Positions 1 through 5,839 of a DNA stretch of 14,978 nt are shown in pieces. A program made the translations under genes and the position numbers. The number at the start of each line of letters is the position of its first letter. Position 1 is the stretch's first letter. Source of the stretch: Firmicutes bacterium UBA4916 (GTDB lineage: Bacteria > Bacillota > Clostridia > Tissierellales > Tepidimicrobiaceae); the NCBI GenBank assembly GCA_002398845.1, contig DHBY01000066.1, positions 1 through 14,978 on the forward strand. Direction: 5' to 3'. Under the pieces are notes generated by a model, which had not been told where the DNA came from, did not search any database, and saw nothing but the letters and a program-made list of their open reading frames with translations.

Positions 1-40
1 CATAAAAAGAACCCCTTTGGATTCCTCCATCAGGGTTCTT
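1..40 (-). terminator. Intrinsic terminator of the radical SAM gene
   Basis: On the minus strand an 8-bp stem (arms 33-40 and 7-14, AAGAACCC with GGGTTCTT) is followed by TTTAT. It begins 38 bases beyond the stop codon of the radical SAM gene. The loop is long (18 nt) and the U-tract is cut by the window edge, so strength cannot be judged fully. Confidence 0.6.
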
Positions 41-78
41 CTTCACAACCATTCACTATTATCTTAGTTATTTCAAAC

Positions 79-1443
79 CTAAGCTCCCGCCTTTAATTCA
101 TAAAGTTTATTATATACATTTCCATTTTCTTTTTTAGATTCCTTTTTGAAAAGGGTTTTGCCAAACTTACCAGCTATCCAAAGACCAAGTCTTCTCATTC
201 CTGCCTCAAAACCAAAAATCTTGAACATTTTCATAGCTCCTGAAAAGCTATAAAATTCATTTACTGCTCTGAAAAACTCAGATTCCAATTCCCATGCATT
301 CATATTTTTGGGTTCAAATACCACATTCATCATATCATAATACTGCCAATCTTTAATAAGGATCCTATCTTCTTTTTTAAATTGCTCATATAGTGGTGTT
401 CCAGGATAGGGAGTCAATATTGCTGGCTGCAATTGATATGCATTAATTTTTTTTGCAAATTCTACAGATTTTCTGATATCTTCTTTAGTATCATAATCAA
501 TTCCTAATACAATACTTGCAATTAAACGAATCTTATATTTCTTTAACATTTCACCGCAGTATTCTATATCCTCTATCTTTTGCTTTTTATCTATATAATT
601 TAAAGAATCTTGATTTAATGATTCAATTCCTATGAGCACCCTAGTTAAATGTGCATCTCTTAATAAAGCTAATAGTTCTTCATCCCTAGCTAAATCTGTT
701 CTTCCAAAGAAAAAAGTTTCCTTAAACACTAAATCATTATCTATCATCTTTTGTAGTATTTCTTTGGCTCTACTTCTATTGGCTGTAAAATTGTCATCTT
801 CAAAATTTACATATTTAAATCCCATTCTCTTGTACATTTCTAGCTCTTCTATTACATTATCTGGAGTCCTATATCTATATGGATGAAATAACCTAGAAGT
901 CGTGCAAAATATACATGCAAAGGGGCAGCCTCTTGAAGTCATAAGATTGGCTACCTTGCAGGGGGTTTTTAATATGCTATAGTCTGGAAAAGGTATGCTA
1001 TCTAAATCTTCCACTGGTACTGCTTGTACAATCTTTCCCTTAACATTTCCCTCTATTACATCTACAATAATATTTTCTGCCTCTCCTACTACCACTTGAT
1101 CAGCATATTTTATAGCTTCTTCTGGTACTGATGATGCATGCATTCCACCAATAATCACTCTTTTTTTGTATTCTTCTCGAAATATCTTAGCCAATTCATA
1201 GGCTCTAGGTGCATTAGAGGTCATAGTATAAAGGCATATTACATCTGCATCTTTAATATTTTCAGGTTCTAAATCCTTATACAATTCCTCATATACTTCC
1301 ACCTCATGACCTGCTTCTTTTAGAATTCTACCTAGAATTAAAGGCCCTGTTATAGAATTACTCCTTCCATAAAAAGATCCCCCCATTCTATAAATACCAT
1401 TTCTTCTAATATCAGCAGCTGGTGTTACAAATACCACTTTCAC
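79..1443 (-). CDS. B12-binding-domain radical SAM protein
   Basis: Predicted cobalamin-binding-type radical SAM enzyme of unknown substrate, cytosolic. The first ~135 residues look like a B12-binding Rossmann domain, including the GGMHASSVPEEA stretch common in such proteins, but there is no DxHxxG cobalamin-ligand motif. The radical SAM core follows, with the iron-sulfur motif CPFACIFC (Cys176, Cys180 and Cys183 counted from the upstream ATG) after the family-typical TSRGCP. The TIM-barrel part continues to about residue 370 (TPYPGTPLYEQF motif), then a basic C-terminal tail. Start choice: an ATG at 1452 abuts the ribosome binding site AAGGAG with no spacing, whereas the in-frame GTG at 1443 lies 9 nt from it, so I prefer GTG (454 residues). 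It appears monocistronic, with its own promoter and terminator. No neighbour hints at its role; cobalamin dependence and reaction are not shown by the sequence. Confidence 0.88.
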   Translation of the reverse strand: MKVVFVTPAADIRRNGIYRMGGSFYGRSNSITGPLILGRILKEAGHEVEVYEELYKDLEPENIKDADVICLYTMTSNAPRAYELAKIFREEYKKRVIIGGMHASSVPEEAIKYADQVVVGEAENIIVDVIEGNVKGKIVQAVPVEDLDSIPFPDYSILKTPCKVANLMTSRGCPFACIFCTTSRLFHPYRYRTPDNVIEELEMYKRMGFKYVNFEDDNFTANRSRAKEILQKMIDNDLVFKETFFFGRTDLARDEELLALLRDAHLTRVLIGIESLNQDSLNYIDKKQKIEDIEYCGEMLKKYKIRLIASIVLGIDYDTKEDIRKSVEFAKKINAYQLQPAILTPYPGTPLYEQFKKEDRILIKDWQYYDMMNVVFEPKNMNAWELESEFFRAVNEFYSFSGAMKMFKIFGFEAGMRRLGLWIAGKFGKTLFKKESKKENGNVYNKLYELKAGA

Positions 1444-1550
1444 TTTGCTCATCTCCTTATTTATTTAAAAAAATTATTGCAAAGAAACATTTGATCTGAA
1501 ACAAAGTCGAAAAATACAATTTAAAGGCTTATTTCTAAGAATTACATTCT

Positions 1551-1559
1551 ATTATATCA
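1551..1559 (-). promoter_or_regulatory. Extended -10 promoter of the radical SAM gene
   Basis: On the minus strand a perfect TATAAT (1556-1551) is preceded by TGA, giving the extended -10 form TGnTATAAT. No good -35 box lies at the usual distance, which extended -10 promoters tolerate. Transcription would start near 1544 and give a leader of about 100 nt before the GTG start. Confidence 0.55.
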
Positions 1560-1585
1560 TATTTTTTGTCACTTTTTGATGAAAT

Positions 1586-1611
1586 AAAAAAAACTTCGAT
1601 TTAAGTCGAAG
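1586..1611 (-). terminator. Intrinsic terminator downstream of the toxin region
   Basis: Read on the minus strand, the 6-bp stem CTTCGA/TCGAAG (1611-1606 with 1599-1594) is followed immediately by eight T residues (1593-1586). It sits between the toxin gene and the radical SAM promoter. It would end a long toxin transcript or any read-through from further upstream. Confidence 0.65.
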
Positions 1612-1657
1612 CTATATATGTTTATCTAAAACCAATACTAAATTACCAACCTATACT

Positions 1658-1701
1658 AAACAAAGCAGCTAATCTCTTTAAGATTAGCTGCTTTGTTTTT
1701 T
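1658..1701 (+). terminator. Strong 18-bp hairpin terminator, plus strand
   Basis: A perfect 18-bp inverted repeat (1658-1675 with 1681-1698, 5-nt loop) runs into a T6 tract at 1696-1701 on the plus strand, a textbook intrinsic terminator. On the minus strand the tract after the stem is poor, so its main direction is plus. No plus-strand protein gene lies upstream, so the transcript it ends is unknown. A weak candidate promoter at 1491-1520 is discussed in the findings. Confidence 0.6.
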
Positions 1702-1777
1702 ATAAATACAATTTTAAAAAAGTTTACTCTTTGAACCTAAACTATAAATTTATAAATGTTTATTTTAGGCAATATTG

Positions 1778-1786
1778 TGGTATAAT
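1778..1786 (+). promoter_or_regulatory. Promoter of the antitoxin antisense RNA
   Basis: A perfect TATAAT at 1781-1786 is preceded by TGG, forming an extended -10 element. A poor -35 (TTTATT, 1759-1764) lies 16 nt upstream. It faces the toxin gene, and transcription should begin at about 1793, just before GGTAATCGG. Confidence 0.6.
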
Positions 1787-1792
1787 ATGATT

Positions 1793-1881
1793 AAAGGTAA
1801 TCGGTACCGCAATGGTGCGGTTACCACAGTTGATTAAATCAATTTAATCACTCTGCGGGCTGGCAGGGTGATTATTTTTTT
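1793..1881 (+). ncRNA. Predicted type I antitoxin antisense RNA (~89 nt)
   Basis: A short plus-strand transcript is bounded by an extended -10 promoter (TATAAT 1781-1786) and an intrinsic terminator (1846-1881). It carries a 5' hairpin (GGTACCGCA 1803-1811 with 1816-1825, one bulged T) and no ORF. It is convergent with the holin-like toxin gene and overlaps the last codon and stop of the toxin ORF plus everything downstream, so it would pair with the 3' region of the toxin mRNA. This is the arrangement known for type I toxin-antitoxin pairs, in which the RNA blocks translation or triggers decay. The boundaries are predicted from signals only. Confidence 0.6.
1846..1881 (+). terminator. Antisense RNA terminator overlapping the toxin stop
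   Basis: An 11-bp stem with one G-T pair (1846-1856 with 1863-1873, loop GGGCTG) is followed by ATTTTTTT (1874-1881) on the plus strand. The right arm contains the complement of the toxin stop codon (1872-1874). On the minus strand the same hairpin lacks a T tract, so the toxin mRNA probably reads through it. Confidence 0.7.
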
Positions 1882-1982
1882 CTCTTAACGTTATCCTTTG
1901 TTAGCATAACAATTAAGGAGATTAGTGATATGGTAAACATGCCAAACGCAATCATTAAAGATATTGCTTGATATGTAGTCAT
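1872..1982 (-). CDS. Holin-like type I toxin peptide (Hol-Tox family)
   Basis: A 36-residue peptide beginning MTTYQAISLMIAFGMF and ending in the basic tail NVKRKK. It closely resembles the short "putative holin-like toxin" peptides of Firmicutes (pattern M-x-T-Y-x-x-x-S-L-M-I-A-F-G-M-F). One hydrophobic membrane segment covers about residues 7-27; toxins of this kind insert in the membrane and disturb it. The ATG (1982-1980) is preceded by a very strong AAAGGAGGTGG at 8 nt spacing, but that site lies inside a stable hairpin (1988-2015). A convergent antisense RNA is predicted at 1793-1881. The family match is from memory of the sequence pattern; the size, the single membrane segment, the buried ribosome binding site and the antisense promoter all agree with a type I toxin. 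Confidence 0.85.
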   Translation of the reverse strand: MTTYQAISLMIAFGMFTISLISLIVMLTKDNVKRKK

Positions 1983-1987
1983 ATCGA

Positions 1988-2015
1988 CCACCTCCTTTCA
2001 TCCGAAATGAGGTGG
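1988..2015 (-). promoter_or_regulatory. Hairpin sequestering the toxin Shine-Dalgarno
   Basis: In the toxin mRNA, CCACCTCATTTC (2015-2004) can pair with GAAAGGAGGTGG (1999-1988) across a 4-nt loop GGAT, with 11 of 12 pairs formed. The whole AGGAGG ribosome binding site is in the stem. Such sequestration keeps type I toxin mRNAs poorly translated until processed or opened. Confidence 0.75.
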
Positions 2016-2051
2016 CAACCACACCCTGCTTTTTCCGATTACCTTGTCCTT

Positions 2052-2081
2052 ATAATATCATAAAAATAGGTCTATTGTCTT
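2052..2081 (-). promoter_or_regulatory. Candidate toxin promoter
   Basis: On the minus strand, -35 AAGACA (2081-2076) and -10 TATTAT (2057-2052) are separated by 18 nt. Transcription would begin near 2045. The spacing from the -10 box to the leader sequence GGTAATCGG (8 nt) nearly equals that in the antisense RNA gene (9 nt), which supports the assignment. Confidence 0.5.
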
Positions 2082-2099
2082 ATGATAATAGAATATAAT

Positions 2100-2385
2100 A
2101 AATTTTAAAATAAAACTATGAACATAAAAGTTTCATCAATGTCAACATAAATTTCTAAACCCAATATAAATGGCTACAATTCGAGTTACTAGCTTATTTC
2201 AAATAAAAAAATAGGCAGCCAATATGTTGGTGTCAAACTATATTCTGTTGTAATTATTTTTCTATTTTCGCTAACTTAATTGTCCATTCAGCTCCCGTTA
2301 ATCTCTGCAAAGCTATCCATGTTAATAGCAGTTGAAACGTTTAATAGGCTATTGTAGTAAATTAAAAGTTTACCTTGTTCTGCAT
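2100..2385. other. Intergenic stretch, no convincing gene
   Basis: This AT-rich segment lies between the toxin promoter and the terminator of the cellobiose-type operon. I see no ORF with a start and ribosome binding site. On the minus strand, 2340-2254 reads as 28 open codons ending ...GAEWTIKLAKIEK and stop, with no start; it looks somewhat protein-like and could be the tail of a decayed gene, but I cannot name a family. Two perfect TTGACA boxes on the minus strand (2236-2231 and 2145-2140) lack a good -10 partner. Confidence 0.4.
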
Positions 2386-2416
2386 CAAAAAGAGCTAACC
2401 TAATTAGATTAGCCCC
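2386..2416 (-). terminator. Terminator of the cellobiose/MupG operon
   Basis: On the minus strand the stem GGGCTAATCT / AGGTTAGCTC (within 2416-2392, AT-rich loop, one G-T pair) is followed by CTTTTTGA (T tract 2391-2387). It lies about 30 nt beyond the stop codon of the 6-phospho-beta-glucosidase gene and closes the operon. Confidence 0.75.
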
Positions 2417-2446
2417 TATCTTATATTTATTTTCAATTTAAAAAGT

Positions 2447-3901
2447 CTATCCTAAATTTTCACCATTAGATTTTATTACCTCTTTGTACCAGAAGAAAGA
2501 GTCTTTCCTTAATCTTTTTAAACTCCCATTTCCATAATCATCCATATCCACATATATAAACCCGTACCTCTTTGACATCTCAGATGTAGAATCACTTACT
2601 ATATCAATGGGGCCCCAAGTTGTATAGCCCATTAGCTCTACTCCGTCTTTAATAGCTTCTTTCATTTGAACTATATGTTTCTTCAAATAATCAATCCTAT
2701 AATCATCATGGATTTTATTATCTTCTTCTAATTTGTCATATGCCCCTAATCCATTCTCAACTATAAAGATGGGTATTTGATATCTATCATATAAATCATT
2801 TAATGCCCATCTTAACCCTATAGGATCGATTTGCCATCCCCAATCAGTTGTTTCCAAATATGGATTCTTTACCCCTGTAAATAAGCTATCTGGCAACTTC
2901 TCAGCATTAGCATTAGAGCTTTCCGTAACAGATTTATAATAGCTTATTGAAATAAAATCCACTGGATTAAGTTTTAAAATTTCGTCATCTCCAGCCTCTT
3001 TTTGTATAGAAATATTATTTTCCTTAAAGTATCTCAAAATATAACCTGGATACTCCCCTCTCACATTGATATCTATAAAAAATAGATTCATTTGATTTTC
3101 CTTTTGGGCTTTTATAATATCTAAAGGGTTATTAGTTTCTGGATAGACTACAGCTCTTGCTAACATACATCCAACTTTGTTATTGGGATTGACTTCATGA
3201 GCTATCTTAGTAACTAGTGCATTAGCAATAAATTGGTGATGTGCTGCTTGATAACCTAATTCTAAAGGATTATCACTATCCTCTAAGAATACTCCCCCAG
3301 CGACATAAGGACTTTTTGACATGGCATTAATTTCATTAAAAGTCAACCATAAATCTACCTTGTCCTTATATCTTTCAAATATTGTCCTTGCATATTTGGT
3401 GAAAAAACTGATTAACTTTCTATTAGCCCATCCATTATATTTTAGTGCAAGGTTCAAAGGTGTATCATAGTGGCATAATGTAACTAACGGTTTAATATTA
3501 TATTTTTTGCATTCATCAAATACATTATCATAAAATTTTAACCCTTCTTCATTAGGTTCTTCATCGTCCCCATTTGGAAATATTCTGCTCCAACTTATTG
3601 ATAATCTAAGAACATTAAAACCCATTTCAGCAAATAACTTTATATCTTCTTTATATCTATGATAAAAATCTATTCCATGCCTTTTTGGAAAATGATTATC
3701 ATTTTCATCCTTTAACATTTCTTGAATTTCTTCTCTTGTTGCATTATGGGGCTTGTCCCCTTTTCTTTGCTCCTTTGGGACAAATTTAACCATATCAGCT
3801 ATTGATAAACCCCTGCCATCTAAATTGTATGCACCTTCTGTCTGACAAGCCGAAATAGCTCCTCCCCATAAAAAATCCTTTGGAAATCTATTACTATTCA
3901 T
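2447..3901 (-). CDS. bglA: 6-phospho-beta-glucosidase, GH1
   Basis: Cytosolic glycoside hydrolase family 1 enzyme of 484 residues that cleaves 6'-phosphorylated beta-glucosides brought in by the PTS into glucose-6-phosphate and an aglycone or sugar. The N-terminus FPKDFLWGGAISACQTEGA is the GH1 signature. The acid/base glutamate is Glu190 in LTFNEI and the nucleophile is Glu382 in IVENGLG. Ser436, Lys444 and Tyr446 in the SEMSKRYGF region match the phosphate-binding loop that distinguishes 6-phospho-glycosidases from plain beta-glucosidases. The length is normal. The start is supported by AGGAGG at about 5 nt. It is the last gene of the operon, 22 nt after EIIB, with a terminator after it. 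Substrate range (cellobiose, aryl-glucosides, other) is not determined by sequence. Confidence 0.93.
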   Translation of the reverse strand: MNSNRFPKDFLWGGAISACQTEGAYNLDGRGLSIADMVKFVPKEQRKGDKPHNATREEIQEMLKDENDNHFPKRHGIDFYHRYKEDIKLFAEMGFNVLRLSISWSRIFPNGDDEEPNEEGLKFYDNVFDECKKYNIKPLVTLCHYDTPLNLALKYNGWANRKLISFFTKYARTIFERYKDKVDLWLTFNEINAMSKSPYVAGGVFLEDSDNPLELGYQAAHHQFIANALVTKIAHEVNPNNKVGCMLARAVVYPETNNPLDIIKAQKENQMNLFFIDINVRGEYPGYILRYFKENNISIQKEAGDDEILKLNPVDFISISYYKSVTESSNANAEKLPDSLFTGVKNPYLETTDWGWQIDPIGLRWALNDLYDRYQIPIFIVENGLGAYDKLEEDNKIHDDYRIDYLKKHIVQMKEAIKDGVELMGYTTWGPIDIVSDSTSEMSKRYGFIYVDMDDYGNGSLKRLRKDSFFWYKEVIKSNGENLG

Positions 3902-3923
3902 ATTTTCCTCCTATTCTTGGCAT

Positions 3924-4229
3924 TTATAATTCTCCGAGTAGTTCTCTAGCCTGATTTAATACTTTTTCTCCATCCATCATTCCATATGCAACCATATCTA
4001 TTACACTAACAGGAATATTTTGAGCTTCTTTTTCTACCCTTTCCTTATCAAATCTAACCTGAGGTCCTAACAAGATAACATCTGCTTCATCTTTTACATC
4101 TTTAAGATTAGCTAAAGGCGAAGCAGCAATATAACATTCATAGCCTTGTTTTTTTGCAGCTTCTTTCATTTTATTTACTAACAAGCTAGTTGACATTCCT
4201 GCTGAACATAATAAAAATATTTTTTTCAC
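3924..4229 (-). CDS. celA: PTS lactose/cellobiose-family EIIB
   Basis: Soluble 101-residue IIB component that takes the phosphoryl group from EIIA and passes it to the sugar during transport by EIIC. The phosphorylated cysteine is Cys8 in the loop CSAGMSTS, diagnostic of the lactose/cellobiose (chitobiose) IIB family. The rest shows the alternating strand/helix pattern of the fold (VILLGPQVRF). The start is GTG (4229-4227), preceded by GAGAGGG; no in-frame ATG fits. It sits 12 nt after the EIIA gene and 22 nt before the hydrolase. The cel name is a family-level label; the true sugar is unknown. Confidence 0.93.
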   Translation of the reverse strand: MKKIFLLCSAGMSTSLLVNKMKEAAKKQGYECYIAASPLANLKDVKDEADVILLGPQVRFDKERVEKEAQNIPVSVIDMVAYGMMDGEKVLNQARELLGEL

Positions 4230-4241
4230 AATAACACCCTC

Positions 4242-4574
4242 TCATTTATTATTTTTTATTGTTTTATACAAATCTATAATTTCCCTTGCCAAATCATTAA
4301 ATGTTATACAATTCATTAAATGATCTTGAGCATGAACTATCAATAAATTGAATTCTATTTTTTCCCCATTAGACTCTTTAGCCAATAATTGAGTTTGTGC
4401 ATTATGTGCCAACAACTCAGAATCCTTTGCTAGCTTTAACTTTTCTTCAGCCGATTCGAAATCAAATTTCTTGGCAGCTCTAATGGCACCTATTGCATCA
4501 GATTTAGCATTCCCTGCATTAATTATGATGCTCATTATAACTTGCGTTAAATCCTTATCTGCATTTTCTTCCAT
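4242..4574 (-). CDS. celC: PTS lactose/cellobiose-family EIIA
   Basis: Soluble trimeric-type IIA protein of 110 residues that carries phosphate from HPr to EIIB. The phosphorylation site is His81 in the conserved IVHAQDHLMN, with Asp84 as the expected metal ligand at the trimer core. Helical heptads with IIINAGNAKSDA near the N-terminus are typical. An AGGAG lies 8 nt before the ATG. It is 20 nt downstream of the MupG-like gene and 12 nt upstream of EIIB. Together with EIIB and the EIIC at 5840-7129 it makes a complete lactose-family permease. Confidence 0.93.
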   Translation of the reverse strand: MEENADKDLTQVIMSIIINAGNAKSDAIGAIRAAKKFDFESAEEKLKLAKDSELLAHNAQTQLLAKESNGEKIEFNLLIVHAQDHLMNCITFNDLAREIIDLYKTIKNNK

Positions 4575-4594
4575 GTGACCACTCCTATAAATAA

Positions 4595-5695
4595 CTAGTT
4601 ATTGGTTATAATAAAGTTAAATTTTTGATTTGGTTTTATAAAGTCCAATATGAAAACCTCTTCTTCTTTAATTCTGGCAACTACATTAGATTTACCGCTA
4701 TTTTGAAAATCCTTTAAAGCTATTTCTAATTCTCCTTTGTAATTCCCATATTCATCACTTTCTATTAGAATATCTCCTCTTTTTATATTTCTAGGCGCGT
4801 TGTGTAATACAAAACTTCTATCACTATATTTATCCCTGCTATTTCTAGTAGATCTAATGACCGTATCACAAATATCTCCTCGCCTAGAATGAATTTCATC
4901 TAGCAATATTGTTTTTTCAATTTCCGTAATGTCTTCTTCAAGAGTTACTTCAAAGGATACCATGTCTAATCTCATATTCCTTATTTTTGAAAATTCCTCT
5001 TCAGTTGCAAAGCTATTGGATATAATAATATCATCAATGATATCTAAAGATATCATATGCTTCAATTGAACTTCAATAGGCATATATCTATGCATCTCTA
5101 AAGTTGGAATTTGGTTTCCAATTGGCCAAGGGCCAAATGCACTATCATTTTGGCTTGTAATGAAAGCAGCCGTATTTAATCCATACTTTTTAAAATTGTA
5201 GGTACACTTTCTAAAAAAATCTAATGATAATCCAGTATGTTTATGTGGATAAAAATTATGGCAGCCTATTAAATTATATCTATTTGGCATATAATCCATA
5301 ATTGTATCTATATATCTAGTATCGTTACTCATATTGATTTCAATTTTTAGGTTATAGTCATTATAGGTCATCATGGCCTCTTCGTAGCCAGAATATCCCC
5401 TATCCAATCTAAATCCACTTGCTCCAATATCTTTAAAAAACGATAAGTCTTCACCATCAACGTTTAATTTCTTTAGTATAGATGGATTGACATCTACAAT
5501 TGTTTCAAATCCTTTTTTATTTGCATAAGCTATAATATTAGAAAACTTATTGATGATTTCGTCCTTTGATTTATCAACTGATAGCAAACAAGAAAATATC
5601 CTTTTAAACCCTGCTTCTTTTGCCTTATCAATATAATTAAATAGTTCACTTTCCGTAGATTTTTCTGGATAAATTGAAATTCCTAAGTTTTTCAT
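4595..5695 (-). CDS. mupG: MupG/DUF871 family phospho-glycosidase-like protein
   Basis: A 366-residue member of the DUF871 family, whose characterised member is S. aureus MupG, an exo-6-phospho-N-acetylmuramidase that splits MurNAc-6-phosphate-GlcNAc inside the cell. The N-terminal ~240 residues form a TIM barrel (GISIYPEKS, GASGFRLDRGYSGYEEA, IGCHNFYPHKHTGLS, FGPWPIGNQIPTLEMHR). The C-terminal ~110 residues match the cyclophilin-like domain of the family (RNSRDKYSDRSFVLHNAPRN). The ATG follows AGGAGGTATAA. It lies between EIIC and EIIA genes of a lactose-family PTS. Family membership is clear; the substrate is not, because no MurNAc-6-phosphate etherase (murQ) or MurP-type permease is present here. 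A 145-nt gap with a hairpin and a possible promoter precedes it. Confidence 0.88.
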   Translation of the reverse strand: MKNLGISIYPEKSTESELFNYIDKAKEAGFKRIFSCLLSVDKSKDEIINKFSNIIAYANKKGFETIVDVNPSILKKLNVDGEDLSFFKDIGASGFRLDRGYSGYEEAMMTYNDYNLKIEINMSNDTRYIDTIMDYMPNRYNLIGCHNFYPHKHTGLSLDFFRKCTYNFKKYGLNTAAFITSQNDSAFGPWPIGNQIPTLEMHRYMPIEVQLKHMISLDIIDDIIISNSFATEEEFSKIRNMRLDMVSFEVTLEEDITEIEKTILLDEIHSRRGDICDTVIRSTRNSRDKYSDRSFVLHNAPRNIKRGDILIESDEYGNYKGELEIALKDFQNSGKSNVVARIKEEEVFILDFIKPNQKFNFIITNN

Positions 5696-5742
5696 TTATA
5701 CCTCCTTATTGTAATAATCATTTTGTAAACTTAAATGGAAAT

Positions 5743-5780
5743 TGAGGACTTCTATTCCCTATGGTGCAGCGAAGTCCTCA
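5743..5780 (-). other. Intercistronic stem-loop between EIIC and mupG
   Basis: A perfect 9-bp inverted repeat (GAGGACTTC 5744-5752 with GAAGTCCTC 5771-5779, plus one outer T-A pair) with an 18-nt loop. On the minus strand it is followed by AATTTCC, not a T run, so it is unlikely to be a full terminator. It could be an RNA processing or stability element, or a partial attenuator. Confidence 0.5.
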
Positions 5781-5802
5781 CATATAATTACAACAATAGA
5801 AT

Positions 5803-5831
5803 GTTATACTAATCTTTGTATACAGTTTAAA
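5803..5831 (-). promoter_or_regulatory. Possible internal promoter before mupG
   Basis: On the minus strand TTTAAA (5831-5826), 17 nt, TATAAC (5808-5803). The boxes match the consensus at 4/6 and 5/6. In DNA this AT-rich the match could be chance. If real, it would let mupG, EIIA, EIIB and the hydrolase be made apart from EIIC. Confidence 0.25.
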
Positions 5832-5839
5832 AGTTCATT

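Noticed and set aside
632..886. Plus-strand open frame of 84 codons
   Set aside because: Lies wholly inside the radical SAM gene on the other strand, has low-complexity Ser/Leu-rich composition and no sign of its own expression; a shadow frame.
1592..1701. The two hairpins seen as a CRISPR or repeat array
   Set aside because: They differ in sequence, are not spaced as repeats, and each has terminator features.
1921..1960. Plus-strand short frame starting ATGGTAAACATGCC after AAGGAG
   Set aside because: It reads only about a dozen codons before a stop and is the complement of the toxin gene, which has much better family support.
2231..2257. Possible mobile element end (CCAA-CATA-TTGG palindrome and a 12-nt match, ATAATTACAACA, to 5786-5797)
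   Set aside because: The match is short and AT-rich, there is no transposase or target duplication, and the palindrome has only 4-bp arms.
2327..2345. Possible catabolite responsive element (TTGAAACGTTTAA)
   Set aside because: It is one base short in the left half compared with the cre consensus and lies downstream of the operon's last gene, away from a promoter.
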